Assembly: GCF_019232825.1 (NCBI RefSeq)
Contig: NZ_JAFAND010000005.1
Location: 1 to 37,161 of the forward strand
DNA: 37,161 bases
Direction: 5' to 3'
From: Paludibacterium sp.
GTDB lineage: Bacteria > Pseudomonadota > Gammaproteobacteria > Burkholderiales > Chromobacteriaceae
Part shown: one piece after another, positions 16,203 to 24,123 of the stretch
Position numbering within the stretch: position 1 is the stretch's first letter
How the letters are laid out: the number at the start of each line of letters is the position of its first letter
Notes under the pieces: model-generated
What the model saw: only the letters and a program-made list of their open reading frames with translations
What the model was told of the DNA's origin: nothing
Database searches by the model: none
Position numbers and translations under genes: made by a program

Positions 16203-17828
16203 TTACTCCAAGGCAATCAGCGCTTGGCGCCGCGCCGCGCCGAGCCCCTGCAGCGGGCCTAGGCACGCGACCAGATCGCGTGGATCGACATTGCCGGCAA
16301 TCATATGGAGCCAGCCATGCTCCATCATGCTCAGCCCGTCGAGGGCCTCGGCCCAATGCCGCTGCGCTTGTTGGCGTTCTCCACGCTGCATGTAGTCCAG
16401 GAACGTCTGATCCGGGCAGATCACCTCGGCCAGAACCGTGCGGCCGCTGTAGCCTTGGGTACAGGCCGGGCAGCCCTGCGGGTTGGCCTGATGGATCTCG
16501 CGGTGAAAGCCGGCCGCGACTTCCCCGAGCCTGGGCACTTGCATGGCCAGCTCCGCCAGCTCGCCGCCGGCAAGGGGCCGGCGGCAGGATGTGCAGAGCA
16601 TCTTGACCAGCCGCTGGGCCATGAGGCCGGTGATCAGATTCGGGTCGGACAGTTTGTAGGGCTCGACGCCCTGATCCCGCAGGCGGTCGAAAATGGCGAT
16701 GGCGTTATTGGCGTGCAGCGAGGTCCACACCTGGTGGCCGGTCATCGCCGCGGTGAAGACCAGGCGGATCACCTCGCGGTCGCGCGCTTCCCCCGGCATG
16801 ATCACGTCCGGGTCGGAGCGCAGCGCCGCAATGATGGCTTGGCGGTAGGCGCCGCCGCGTTCTTCCTCGCCGTCGGCGTTGGTGACCGGCAGTTGCGCCG
16901 CGCCGTGAATCTCGTACTCCGGCGGGTCTTCGATGGTGAGGATGTTGATTTGCCCTTCCCGCTCGCGATACAGCGCTTCGAGCACGATTTTGAGCGTGGT
17001 CGACTTGCCTGAGCCGGTCGGGCCGGAAATGATGTTCACCCCTTCTGGCACTTGACGCATGCGCGAGAGCGCGCGCAGCTGCGCGGGGTGCAGCCGCAGG
17101 CTTTCCAGCGAGGGCCGGTTGTCGTCCCAGCGCTCCTGGGCGTACAGCAGCCGCGCGACCAGGTAGCGCCCGCCCGCGCCCATCGGGTTGAGCTGCAGGC
17201 GGACGGCTTGCAAGCCTTTGGGCAAAGGCGCAGCGCTGCTGGCGATGCGCGCCGCCTGGAAATCGTACAGGCGGTAAGTGGCGTCGGCCGCATCCGCCAT
17301 GTTGTAGGCGGCCGCCAACAGCTCATGGGCGGTCTTGGCGTCGATTTGCCGGATATGGCGCATATCGCCGCGAACGCGGAATTTGATGTCCGCTTCATGG
17401 CTGTGCACGTAGATATGAATATCGCTGGCCAAAACGCCAACCGCCTCATGCAGCAAGGCGAGCAGCGCGCGTTGCATCGGAGTGCTGAAGCCCGCGGTGT
17501 CGCCGCCGGCCGGCTGCTTTTGCCGAGCCGCCTCATAGAGCTGGCGGATCAACTCGATCGGCACCGGGTAGGTGTGCCGGATGCGGATGCCTTTGCGCTG
17601 CGCCACCTCGCGCAGGGCCAATATTTGCGGGTGGTGCGGCGCATTGCCGTCCACCAGCAGCACGCCGTCGGCGAACAACAGCGCCAGCCGGCGCTGTTGT
17701 TCCGACGCCTCGACCAGACCGCCAGGCATGCTGACGATGTTGTCGACGCGTTGCAGCCAGAGCGGCATTTGCTGGACGGGACTCGGTACGGCTTGAGGGG
17801 GAGAGGCCGATTTCAGCACGCGCGTCAC
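16203..17828 (-). CDS. pilQ: Pilus assembly ATPase PilQ (PilB/GspE family)
   Basis: A 541-residue assembly motor. Walker A is GPTGSGKST (269-277), the Asp box is TIEDPPEYE, Walker B is DVIMPGEARD (341-350), and the His box is TSLHANNA. A tetracysteine zinc site is formed by Cys412/Cys415 and Cys453/Cys456. The roughly 130-residue N-terminal domain is shorter than in PilB, as in plasmid thin-pilus PilQ. The listed start is a GTG overlapping the pilP stop by 3 bases. A second GTG three codons later has GGAG eight bases upstream and may be the true start. It powers pilin polymerisation with PilR, PilO and PilP. Confidence 0.93.
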   Translation of the reverse strand: MTRVLKSASPPQAVPSPVQQMPLWLQRVDNIVSMPGGLVEASEQQRRLALLFADGVLLVDGNAPHHPQILALREVAQRKGIRIRHTYPVPIELIRQLYEAARQKQPAGGDTAGFSTPMQRALLALLHEAVGVLASDIHIYVHSHEADIKFRVRGDMRHIRQIDAKTAHELLAAAYNMADAADATYRLYDFQAARIASSAAPLPKGLQAVRLQLNPMGAGGRYLVARLLYAQERWDDNRPSLESLRLHPAQLRALSRMRQVPEGVNIISGPTGSGKSTTLKIVLEALYREREGQINILTIEDPPEYEIHGAAQLPVTNADGEEERGGAYRQAIIAALRSDPDVIMPGEARDREVIRLVFTAAMTGHQVWTSLHANNAIAIFDRLRDQGVEPYKLSDPNLITGLMAQRLVKMLCTSCRRPLAGGELAELAMQVPRLGEVAAGFHREIHQANPQGCPACTQGYSGRTVLAEVICPDQTFLDYMQRGERQQAQRHWAEALDGLSMMEHGWLHMIAGNVDPRDLVACLGPLQGLGAARRQALIALE

Positions 17829-18322
17829 TCCGGGGTGTAAAACGGCAGCTGCATCAAACCGCTCTTGCCCTGGCGCGCCAACACGGTCTGCTCGTTGATC
17901 TCGACGATGCGCCAGTTGTTGGGCAGCGTGGCGCCCGGGCCGGCGGTCACTACACCGAAGCCCGGCACCATCAAACGCGCTTGGCGCGCGCCGGCGACGC
18001 CGAACAGGCTCATGACGTACGGTGTGCCGCTTTGGCTCTGGCCGCCGATTTTCGTCAGTTCCGCGCGGGCCTTGGCCATCTCCAATTGCTGTTTGGCCAG
18101 TTGCAGCCTCAAGTCCGTTTCCAGCGCGTCGCGCTGCAAACGCTTCATGGCGTCGATCTGCGCTTGGTAGGGGCGGAGGTCGGGCTCGGGCAGCGTTGCG
18201 CCGGCATCATTCAATAGGCCGCCGACGGGTTGACTGGCGTTGACCGGCGGCGCGGCCTGTGCCGCGGCGGTTAAGCCAAGAGCCAGTGTCCACGCGGCCC
18301 AGCGCAGAGGGAGGGTGTTCAT
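17825..18322 (-). CDS. pilP: Pilus assembly protein PilP
   Basis: A 165-residue periplasmic protein with a signal peptide (about 1-23, core WTLALGLTAAAQA). A helical, Glu/Lys/Leu-rich probable coiled coil spans about 52-92 (AQIDAMKRLQRDALETDL onward). The C-terminal beta-domain (GVAGARQARLMVPGFG onward) is typical of thin-pilus PilP. The start at ATG 18322 overlaps the pilO stop (ATGA). It probably connects the PilN secretin with the inner-membrane platform. Confidence 0.85.
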   Translation of the reverse strand: MNTLPLRWAAWTLALGLTAAAQAAPPVNASQPVGGLLNDAGATLPEPDLRPYQAQIDAMKRLQRDALETDLRLQLAKQQLEMAKARAELTKIGGQSQSGTPYVMSLFGVAGARQARLMVPGFGVVTAGPGATLPNNWRIVEINEQTVLARQGKSGLMQLPFYTPE

Positions 18323-19593
18323 GATGACCTTTCTGACGGTTGCAGGGCTTGAATTTCCTCCGGCGAGGGTTGGCGCCGTTCGAATACCTGTCCTTCGACG
18401 ACCCAGCGCGTTTTCTCCCCCGGCACGAGGCGAACTTCGGTCACCACGCTGGCCGGCAGCCGGCTCAAGATCGGCAGCAGGCGCGCGGGGTCGAATGGCG
18501 TCTCGATCTCGTATTTGAGTCCGTTCCACCAGGGCTGCCGGTCGCCGTCGCTCAATTTGATCGGCAGTTGCAGTTCGTCGAATTGGTTTTGCAGGTAACG
18601 CCGCGCCGCCATGAGCGAGACGCCGGCGCCGTTGGCCGGATAGTGCGGCAGCGCGGGCAGCGGCCAGCTCAGCCGGGCACTGTCGCCGTTGATGGCGAGC
18701 GTTGCCGATGGCCATGCGCGTTGGGCGGCATCGGCGGCCCAATGCGGCGAACCGTGTTGCCGCCGTAGTTGGAAGCCGGCTTCACGGCCATCGCAACGGG
18801 CGGCGCTCAAGCGCCATACCGGCAATGAGGCGGCATCGAGCCGATGCGCCAAAATGCTGTCGACGCACGTTGCGAGCGCCGCGCCCGGCAACGGCTGGCC
18901 CGCCCAGGGCATGGGCGGCGGCGCGGGCAGGGACGGGCGCGGCGCTCGTGCGATGTGCGCCGCTTGCTGCGCCTGCCATTGTTGATAGCCGTATCCAGCG
19001 CCACCCAGCGCCAGAACGGCCGCGCCGCCATAAAGGAGCCAGCGCAGGGTGTCGACCTTGAGCGGCCGTAGTTTGACCTTGGTCGCCGCGAGCCGCGGCG
19101 CCAACGCTTCCGCCGCGGTGCTGCCCTCGACTTGCCAGTCGGCGGGGCAAATCACCTGATCCCATACCTCGGCCACCAGCCCGTCGAAGAACGCATCGCG
19201 GATCGCGCTTTCGGAATGGGTGCATTTGTCGTAGGCGACCGAGCCGTCGCCGCGCACGCCCAAGAGGCACCAACCTTGACCCGGCAGCGGCCAGACGCCG
19301 TAGATCGCGCTTTGCGAGGCTTCGGCCAGCGCGGCCGCCAGCGAGGGCTGGCCTGGCTTGTGGCCCAGCATGACGTCCCCCAGCCCATACTGGGCGACGG
19401 GGGCGCTGCGGACGGCGATCAGCTCGGCGCCCACGCGCGCCGCCGCCTCGCGCGCTTCCGCCGCCAGTGTTTTGTCATTCTCCGTGTGGTTCCAGATCAG
19501 GCTGGCCGCGTAGTGCCGCCGCCCGAGTTTGACCACGCCGATGAGGCCCTGCATGGCTTGGGGCCGGTGTGTTGGGGTCTCATATTGATCCAT
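18319..19593 (-). CDS. pilO: Pilus accessory protein PilO (thin-pilus type)
   Basis: A 424-residue protein with a cytoplasmic N-terminal domain of about 180 residues, a single membrane segment (about 184-203, WLLYGGAAVLALGGAG), a proline-rich linker and a large periplasmic C-terminal domain. That is the layout of the R64/PAPI-1 PilO2 family. In the N-terminal domain YGVWPLPGQGWCLLGVR resembles the pilin-accessory-protein signature. It is expected to bridge the cytoplasmic motor and the periplasmic secretin. The ATG at 19593 lies 12 bases after the pilN stop, and the end overlaps pilP. Confidence 0.87.
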   Translation of the reverse strand: MDQYETPTHRPQAMQGLIGVVKLGRRHYAASLIWNHTENDKTLAAEAREAAARVGAELIAVRSAPVAQYGLGDVMLGHKPGQPSLAAALAEASQSAIYGVWPLPGQGWCLLGVRGDGSVAYDKCTHSESAIRDAFFDGLVAEVWDQVICPADWQVEGSTAAEALAPRLAATKVKLRPLKVDTLRWLLYGGAAVLALGGAGYGYQQWQAQQAAHIARAPRPSLPAPPPMPWAGQPLPGAALATCVDSILAHRLDAASLPVWRLSAARCDGREAGFQLRRQHGSPHWAADAAQRAWPSATLAINGDSARLSWPLPALPHYPANGAGVSLMAARRYLQNQFDELQLPIKLSDGDRQPWWNGLKYEIETPFDPARLLPILSRLPASVVTEVRLVPGEKTRWVVEGQVFERRQPSPEEIQALQPSERSS

Positions 19594-19605
19594 GGGGCGC
19601 CACCA

Positions 19606-21345
19606 TCAGTTGAAATTGACGGCTTGGCGCGAATGATCGAGCACCTGCGGCGTGATGAGGATGACCAGAATCTCGTGCGCGCGCTTACCCGTGCGCTCGC
19701 CGCCGAGCGCCTTGAAATCCGGTGAGCCCACGCCGCTATTTTGGGTTTGGTTGCCGGTCTGCTCGTAACCGGCCAGAACCATCGTGCGGCCATTGCCGAT
19801 CATGCCGGATTGGATGAACGATCGCTGATCGATGTTCGGCAGTTGCACGGTCAGCAGGTTTTTATCCTTCGACCCTCCCGGATCGTTGGGGTCGGCCGCG
19901 TTGGCGGCAAAGTTGTCGAAGCCGTTGTTTTTGCCGACGAGCGAGGACAGATTCATGCTGTACTGCACGAGCACGTTGCCGTCGTCCATGACCTTGGGGA
20001 GCACGTTGATCGAAAAGCCGCTGTTGACCGTGCTGGTGGTGATCGACGTGGTCGGCGTGCCGTCGGAAAGGGTGGTCTGGATTTGCGACACGTAGCCGCG
20101 GGTGTTCGATACCTGCACCGGCACCGGCTGGCCGGACATGGTGGTGACGGAGGTGTCGGTCAGCGTGCTGACCTGGCCCTGCTCCGCCAGCGCGTTGAGC
20201 ATGAGCTGCGAGCCGGTGAAGTGGCCGTTGCCGGTGACCGTGCCGGTCAGCAACTGCCCGGGGGCGCCGCTGTCGACCGGCTGGCCGAGCGACCAGTTCA
20301 CCACGCCCAGCCTTTGCAATTGGACGAATGGCTGAAATTGGAAGGTCGAGTCTTTGTTCAGCGTGACGCTGTAGACCTCGACCTTGACCGTCACTTGGCG
20401 CAGCATCTGGCGATTCAGTTGCTGGACTTGGCGCGCCACGCGCTCCACGACCGAGGCGGGCGCCGTCACGGTGACCGTTGAATCGCTGCGCGCGACGTTG
20501 TAGCTGCCGCGTTCGCCGACGATGGTTTTGATCTTGGTGTCCAAATCTTTCCAAAAATCCAGGGTCACGGTCATCGATGCGGTCTGCGAGGCGCCGGCGG
20601 AGCCGCCGTTGCTGCCGTCGCTCGAGGCCGACAGGCCGGCGTTCAACGTTGACTTGGCATCCGTGGTGGACGGCATGGCGGCCAACTGAAAGGTCCGGGT
20701 GACAAAGCGGCTGAATTGCAGCCGCCCATCGCGATAGCTCCAATTGAGATCAAAGTACGAAGCGGTCAGGTTGAGAAATCCCGACAACGGCCCTTGGTAG
20801 TTGACGCGCATTTTTTCGCGCTGGCTGGCGCTGGGCTTGCCGGCGAACAGCGCCGGCGCGCGGCCTTTGGCCGGGGCGCGGACCGTGCGCGGCATGGCCG
20901 CGTCCAGCGCGGCGGAGAGCTCTGCGGCATTGCCTGCCGATGGCCCCGCCGCCGTGGGGGCGCCGCCGGGGGGATTGGCTTGGAACACATCGGCGGCAAA
21001 CGATACCGGGATGCCGGTCGCTTCGCCGATCAGATCGCCGATGGCGAGCAGATCCTGCGGGCTGCCGGTGACGAAGCGCACGCCGTCGCGTTCGACGCGC
21101 GGCGGCAGAATCTGACCGCTTTGCTGTTTGCTGGCGGTGGCGCCGAGGTAGGCGCCGCGATGCACCGGCAGCGCCGAGAGATCGGCGCTCGGCAGCGGCT
21201 GCTCGGATTGCTTTTTCAGTTGCGCCGCGCGCTGCTGCATGGCGCCGCCTTCCTGCTGGACCTGCTGATAGGTGGACGTGCTGCAGGCCGCCAGGGCGCA
21301 GCAGGACAGCAACACCAACGGGTGTTTACGCTTGAGGTTCATCAT
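19606..21345 (-). CDS. pilN: Outer-membrane secretin lipoprotein PilN
   Basis: A 579-residue type IVb pilus secretin. The N-terminal lipoprotein signal ends at LAAC (Cys21), directing lipidation and outer-membrane sorting. Periplasmic modules follow, including the segment at about 240-300 with the pattern DLDTKIKTIVGERGSYNVAR. The conserved secretin domain contains TGTVTGNGHFTGSQLMLNAL and VLPKVMDDGNVLVQYSMNLS and ends near the characteristic LVILITPQVLD. Two in-frame ATGs sit at the start (21345 and 21342). It forms the outer-membrane channel for the pilus. The gene begins 13 bases after pilL. Confidence 0.92.
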   Translation of the reverse strand: MMNLKRKHPLVLLSCCALAACSTSTYQQVQQEGGAMQQRAAQLKKQSEQPLPSADLSALPVHRGAYLGATASKQQSGQILPPRVERDGVRFVTGSPQDLLAIGDLIGEATGIPVSFAADVFQANPPGGAPTAAGPSAGNAAELSAALDAAMPRTVRAPAKGRAPALFAGKPSASQREKMRVNYQGPLSGFLNLTASYFDLNWSYRDGRLQFSRFVTRTFQLAAMPSTTDAKSTLNAGLSASSDGSNGGSAGASQTASMTVTLDFWKDLDTKIKTIVGERGSYNVARSDSTVTVTAPASVVERVARQVQQLNRQMLRQVTVKVEVYSVTLNKDSTFQFQPFVQLQRLGVVNWSLGQPVDSGAPGQLLTGTVTGNGHFTGSQLMLNALAEQGQVSTLTDTSVTTMSGQPVPVQVSNTRGYVSQIQTTLSDGTPTTSITTSTVNSGFSINVLPKVMDDGNVLVQYSMNLSSLVGKNNGFDNFAANAADPNDPGGSKDKNLLTVQLPNIDQRSFIQSGMIGNGRTMVLAGYEQTGNQTQNSGVGSPDFKALGGERTGKRAHEILVILITPQVLDHSRQAVNFN

Positions 21346-21358
21346 CGAGGGCGCTCGG

Positions 21359-21742
21359 TTAATGGCTGGGCAGGGCTTTCACCACCAAGACGCGGTTGCC
21401 TTGGTAGATCGCCGGGTACAGTGGCGGATTGAGCTCCCCCAGGGTGTTGAACAACTGGGTGACCGCGGCCGGGAAATCACCGCTGAAAACCGCGTCGGCA
21501 TCCAGCGTGTAGCGGTATTCGCTATCCCACACCAGGGTCCAGCCGGCACGCTGGCCCCAGTCGTAGAGCGTGTCGCGCAGCGCCGCGCCGTTACTGACGC
21601 GCCATGTTTCCATTGGCCGGGGTGATGGCGCCGTGGGGCTTGCCATGGCCGACACGGGGGCGGAGGCCGTGGCGGGAGCCGCCTGCGCGGCCAACGATAG
21701 GCACAGCGGCGCCAGTGCAAGGATCATGCGGAAATTGCGCAT
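21359..21742 (-). CDS. pilL: PilL/TcpQ-domain pilus protein
   Basis: A 127-residue exported protein. A signal peptide (core MILALAPLCLSLAAQA) is followed by a short Ala/Pro/Ser linker. The rest is a single TcpQ/toxin-coregulated-pilus-Q type domain, with WRVSNGAALRDTLYDWGQRAGWTL and the GDFPAAVTQLFNTL block. The domain is a small secretin-associated module that assists PilN assembly. R64 PilL is much longer, and only its C-terminal module is present here. The ATG at 21742 has AAGGTG upstream; a TTG at 21757 is less likely. It sits between the major pilin and the secretin genes. Confidence 0.87.
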   Translation of the reverse strand: MRNFRMILALAPLCLSLAAQAAPATASAPVSAMASPTAPSPRPMETWRVSNGAALRDTLYDWGQRAGWTLVWDSEYRYTLDADAVFSGDFPAAVTQLFNTLGELNPPLYPAIYQGNRVLVVKALPSH

Positions 21743-21782
21743 AGCACACCTTACCAAGATCGATTCGGTTGAAACCCCGCAT

Positions 21783-21804
21783 CGTCGGCCAACACCTGCC
21801 GACG
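21783..21804. promoter_or_regulatory. Hairpin between pilS and pilL
   Basis: Perfect 7-bp stem CGTCGGC (21783-21789) / GCCGACG (21798-21804) with an 8-base loop in the 84-base gap after the major pilin gene. It could be a partial terminator or RNA stabiliser that lets pilin exceed the other subunits. There is no T-tract. Confidence 0.4.
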
Positions 21805-21826
21805 GCGCGGAGGTGGCTCATGAGGG

Positions 21827-22336
21827 TTAGCGGAAGGTCCAGGCGAGATCTTGCGTGGCGCCGGTACAGAGCGCCGCGGCCGCCTTGCCCGGCGAGCTCG
21901 CATCGGCACCGCCAATCTTCATTTTCATCAAGGAGCTGCCCAGGTCTTGGCCGGCCAGCGTTTGGCAGGGGCCTTGCGGGACTTTGGCCATCACCACGTC
22001 GTAGGTGTCGGTGGCGCCGGTCACGGTCAGGTTGCCCCATGGGCTGATCAGGGTATTGCCCGATTTTTGCGAGGCGGGAATGTTGCTGCTGCGGGCCAGG
22101 TCGGCGGTGACCAAGCCGGAATAGTTCGCCGTACTGCCGGTGATGGTTTGCACGGTGCTTTGGATCATGCCGAGCTGGCCCAGGGCAACCTGTGATTTAT
22201 TGTTTTCGGACGCGCTTTGGTAGTACATCACCGCACCCGCCACCACCACGGCGGATAGTGCCAGCACCATGGCCGCCTCGATCAGGGTCAGGCCGCGTTG
22301 ACGGCGTTTGATATTGTTGATGTATTGCTTTCGCAT
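21827..22336 (-). CDS. pilS: Major type IVb pilin (PilS)
   Basis: A 169-residue prepilin. The basic 15-residue leader ends RRQRG, the cleavage point is G15|L16, and the mature N-terminus LTLIEAAMVLALSAVVVAGA has Glu at position 5. The mature pilin is 154 residues with two cysteines (124 and 157) near the C-terminus that should form the D-region disulfide loop. A leucine as first mature residue is typical of type IVb pilins. The ATG at 22336 has AGAGGGA upstream. It is the first gene of the pilus operon, separated from the next by 84 bases and a hairpin, consistent with the most abundant product coming first. Confidence 0.93.
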   Translation of the reverse strand: MRKQYINNIKRRQRGLTLIEAAMVLALSAVVVAGAVMYYQSASENNKSQVALGQLGMIQSTVQTITGSTANYSGLVTADLARSSNIPASQKSGNTLISPWGNLTVTGATDTYDVVMAKVPQGPCQTLAGQDLGSSLMKMKIGGADASSPGKAAAALCTGATQDLAWTFR

Positions 22337-22346
22337 TCGCGATTCC

Positions 22347-22458
22347 CTCTGGTTAATTGTGATCTCTCGTTGTCATGACGGCCGCGCAAGGCCGTGGCGC
22401 GGGCGCGTCCGCCGTGCCTGAAAAGGCCGATTCGCGCCGAGGGAAATGTTAACCAGAG
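22347..22458. promoter_or_regulatory. Paired 10-bp inverted sites upstream of pilS
   Basis: CTCTGGTTAA at 22347-22356 and its exact reverse complement TTAACCAGAG at 22449-22458 flank the presumed pilS promoter, about 92 bases apart. The AT-rich sites stand out from the GC-rich surroundings and could be operators bound by one regulator with looping. I found no clear core promoter. The rest of the gap to 22531 holds only a GC-rich imperfect dyad. Confidence 0.35.
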
Positions 22459-22531
22459 AGGGTGGAGCGAATGACTAAGCGGGTTCTGAATCTGCCACAT
22501 ACGAGAGGCAGCCGCGCCTGCGGCCGCCTGC

Positions 22532-23161
22532 TCATTCCGCTTGCCAGTCCGATTGAAAGTCGAACAGCCAGCGGTTGCGTTCCCAATACAGCCGCACGGT
22601 CAGCACGGACGTGTCCGGCGACGGGTAGAAGGGGACGGCGTCCGTAAAGGTCTGCACGGTGAAGTTTTCGCCGTCCAGCAAGGGTGCCGCCACCATGAAG
22701 TACATGACGGGGTCGTATTCGAACGTACAGGTCATGCCCCAATCGACGCCGGGCACGGTCAACACCGGGCTGCCGCCGACGCGCCATTGGCAATCGAGGG
22801 GCAGGGGGGGCTGGGTCATGTTGAGTACGCCGGATTGCTCGGTGGTCAGTCTGGCGATGGCCTGGCCATCGGAGGCCGGCATGAGTTTGGGGGACAGCCC
22901 GCCGGGCCGAACCGCTTGAAGCAGCTCGCCGGGCGTCACCGCCACGGCTTCCGACGCCACGCTATTGCCGCGCATGTTGGCGCTGACGCAGGCCGATATG
23001 GTGGTATCGAAGTCGAACGAGGCATATGCGCCGGCGGAGAGATCCAGCACTTGCCAGGCGTGGATGCGGATATTGCGTGTTGGGCGCAGAGGCCGCAAGA
23101 AGACGAGGACGGATTTGCCGCGCATGTCCGCCACGTCCGCAATGACGATGCACTTCATCAT
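22532..23161 (-). CDS. Paralogue 3 of a ~210-residue uncharacterised family
   Basis: A 209-residue soluble protein with no signal peptide or membrane segment, and no family that I can name. It aligns end to end with the preceding gene product. Shared blocks include DMxGKxVLVFLxP, RNxxIHAWQVL, SAGA followed by SFD, GGLSPKL, LTxEQxGVxNxT, FEYxP with YFMVAxP, and VQxFxD. The repeating hydrophobic/aromatic pattern suggests an all-beta fold. The ATG at 23161 has GGGAGAA upstream (a second ATG follows immediately). It is the last gene of the sigma-factor operon, 85 bases after paralogue 2. A structural or effector-like subunit is plausible but unproven. Confidence 0.82.
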   Translation of the reverse strand: MMKCIVIADVADMRGKSVLVFLRPLRPTRNIRIHAWQVLDLSAGAYASFDFDTTISACVSANMRGNSVASEAVAVTPGELLQAVRPGGLSPKLMPASDGQAIARLTTEQSGVLNMTQPPLPLDCQWRVGGSPVLTVPGVDWGMTCTFEYDPVMYFMVAAPLLDGENFTVQTFTDAVPFYPSPDTSVLTVRLYWERNRWLFDFQSDWQAE

Positions 23162-23246
23162 GGTGTTCTCCCGCGTCCGGGGTCGGCGCGCGTCGTGGTC
23201 GGCGCGGCGCGGCATCGCCGCACCGCGCCGGGTCAGGCGGAAGGCC

Positions 23247-23873
23247 TTAGCTGGCAGCGAAGTTGAACGTCCACAGCCCCTTGTCCTTGGTCAAGGCCAC
23301 GTCCACCTCGGTGGCGGTGATGGGCATCTGGTACACGGTCATGTCCGAGAAGTTCTGCACGATGTAGGTTTGGCCAACCATCGGCGGCGAGGCCACCATG
23401 AAGTAGAAGTTCGGCAGATACTCGAAGCTGACGGTCATGTTGGCGTCCACATAGGGCATGGAGACCACCGGACGGTCATTGACGTACCAGTTGCTGTTGA
23501 ACTGAGTGAACGGGTTGGTCTGGTTGATGACGCCGCATTGCTCCGGCGTCAGCTTTTCCAGGGCGAGCGAGGTCGGCGCCAGTTGCAGCTTGGGCGACAA
23601 ACCGCCCGGGCTCGTGGCCGAGAACAACTGGCCCGGGACGACGGTCTGACGGCCGGAGATGATGGTATTGCCGGGTTTTTCGCCATCGCTGGTCACGTCG
23701 GTGGAGATCGTCGCCTCGTAGTCGAACGACTCGGTGGCGCCGGCCGAACCGGTGAGAACCTGCCAGGCATGGATCAGATAGTTGCGTTGCGGGTTTTGCG
23801 GCTTGAGAAATACCAGGACGGTTTTGCCCTGCATATCCTCGACATTCATCGTCACATTGAAACGCGTGCTCAT
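23247..23873 (-). CDS. Paralogue 2 of a ~210-residue uncharacterised family
   Basis: A 208-residue soluble protein, close in length and motif order to the gene product that follows it (MQGKTVLVFLKPQNPQRN, IHAWQVL, GGLSPKLQLAP, FEYLPNFYFMVASP, VQNFSD). Among the three copies it has the strongest ribosome binding site (AGGAG, 7 bases before ATG 23873). It has a single cysteine and no export signal. The 247-base gap before it contains two hairpins and a complete dispersed repeat, so it may have its own promoter or reduced read-through from the operon. Function unknown. Confidence 0.83.
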   Translation of the reverse strand: MSTRFNVTMNVEDMQGKTVLVFLKPQNPQRNYLIHAWQVLTGSAGATESFDYEATISTDVTSDGEKPGNTIISGRQTVVPGQLFSATSPGGLSPKLQLAPTSLALEKLTPEQCGVINQTNPFTQFNSNWYVNDRPVVSMPYVDANMTVSFEYLPNFYFMVASPPMVGQTYIVQNFSDMTVYQMPITATEVDVALTKDKGLWTFNFAAS

Positions 23874-23904
23874 CGTGGACTCCTAATTGTCGTGATCATG
23901 GGGT

Positions 23905-23977
23905 GGACTCGGAAACTTCCCGCGCCGCAAGCCGAGTCCCGATGCGCTTGCGGGCGGCTTTGGCCATGAAGGCCAAA
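23905..23977. promoter_or_regulatory. Two perfect hairpins upstream of paralogue 2
   Basis: Stem GGACTCGG (23905-23912) / CCGAGTCC (23932-23939) with a 19-base loop, and stem TTTGGCC (23959-23965) / GGCCAAA (23971-23977) with a 5-base loop. Both lie in the leader of the gene starting at 23873. They could be terminators, leader structure, or remains of a mobile element next to the repeat at 24011. No T-tract follows on the minus strand. Confidence 0.4.
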
Positions 23978-24010
23978 TCCTGAGGGGCTGTTTGCAATCG
24001 CCCGAGTTTT

Positions 24011-24123
24011 TGTAGCGTGCATTCGCCGCAGGCAATGCACGTCTAGAGCGAGTCCTAGGACCGTGCGTTGCTTCGCGAACGCACGCTACCCAACCGCGAA
24101 ATGTGTCCTGTTAGAGGTTCTTA
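24011..24123 (-). repeat. Dispersed 113-bp structured palindromic repeat, copy 1
   Basis: About 103 of 113 bases match the reverse complement of 36728-36840 by hand count. Outer arms GTAGCGTGC / GCACGCTAC enclose two small hairpins: GTGCATT / AATGCAC (24017-24023 with 24034-24040) and GTGCGTT / AACGCAC (24063-24069 with 24078-24084). Weaker similarity may extend leftward to about 24000. The right end supplies the TAA stop codon of the gene at 24121. The structure resembles a REP/BIME or MITE-type element; no transposase is nearby. Confidence 0.8.

Noticed and set aside
18323-18742. N-terminal extension of the pilP frame into pilO
   Set aside because: The ATG at 18322 overlaps the pilO stop as ATGA and is followed by a clean signal peptide.
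10722-22336. Conjugative plasmid or integrative element
   Set aside because: The pilus genes resemble conjugation-associated pili, but no relaxase, coupling protein, type IV secretion, integrase, attachment site or replication gene is visible here.
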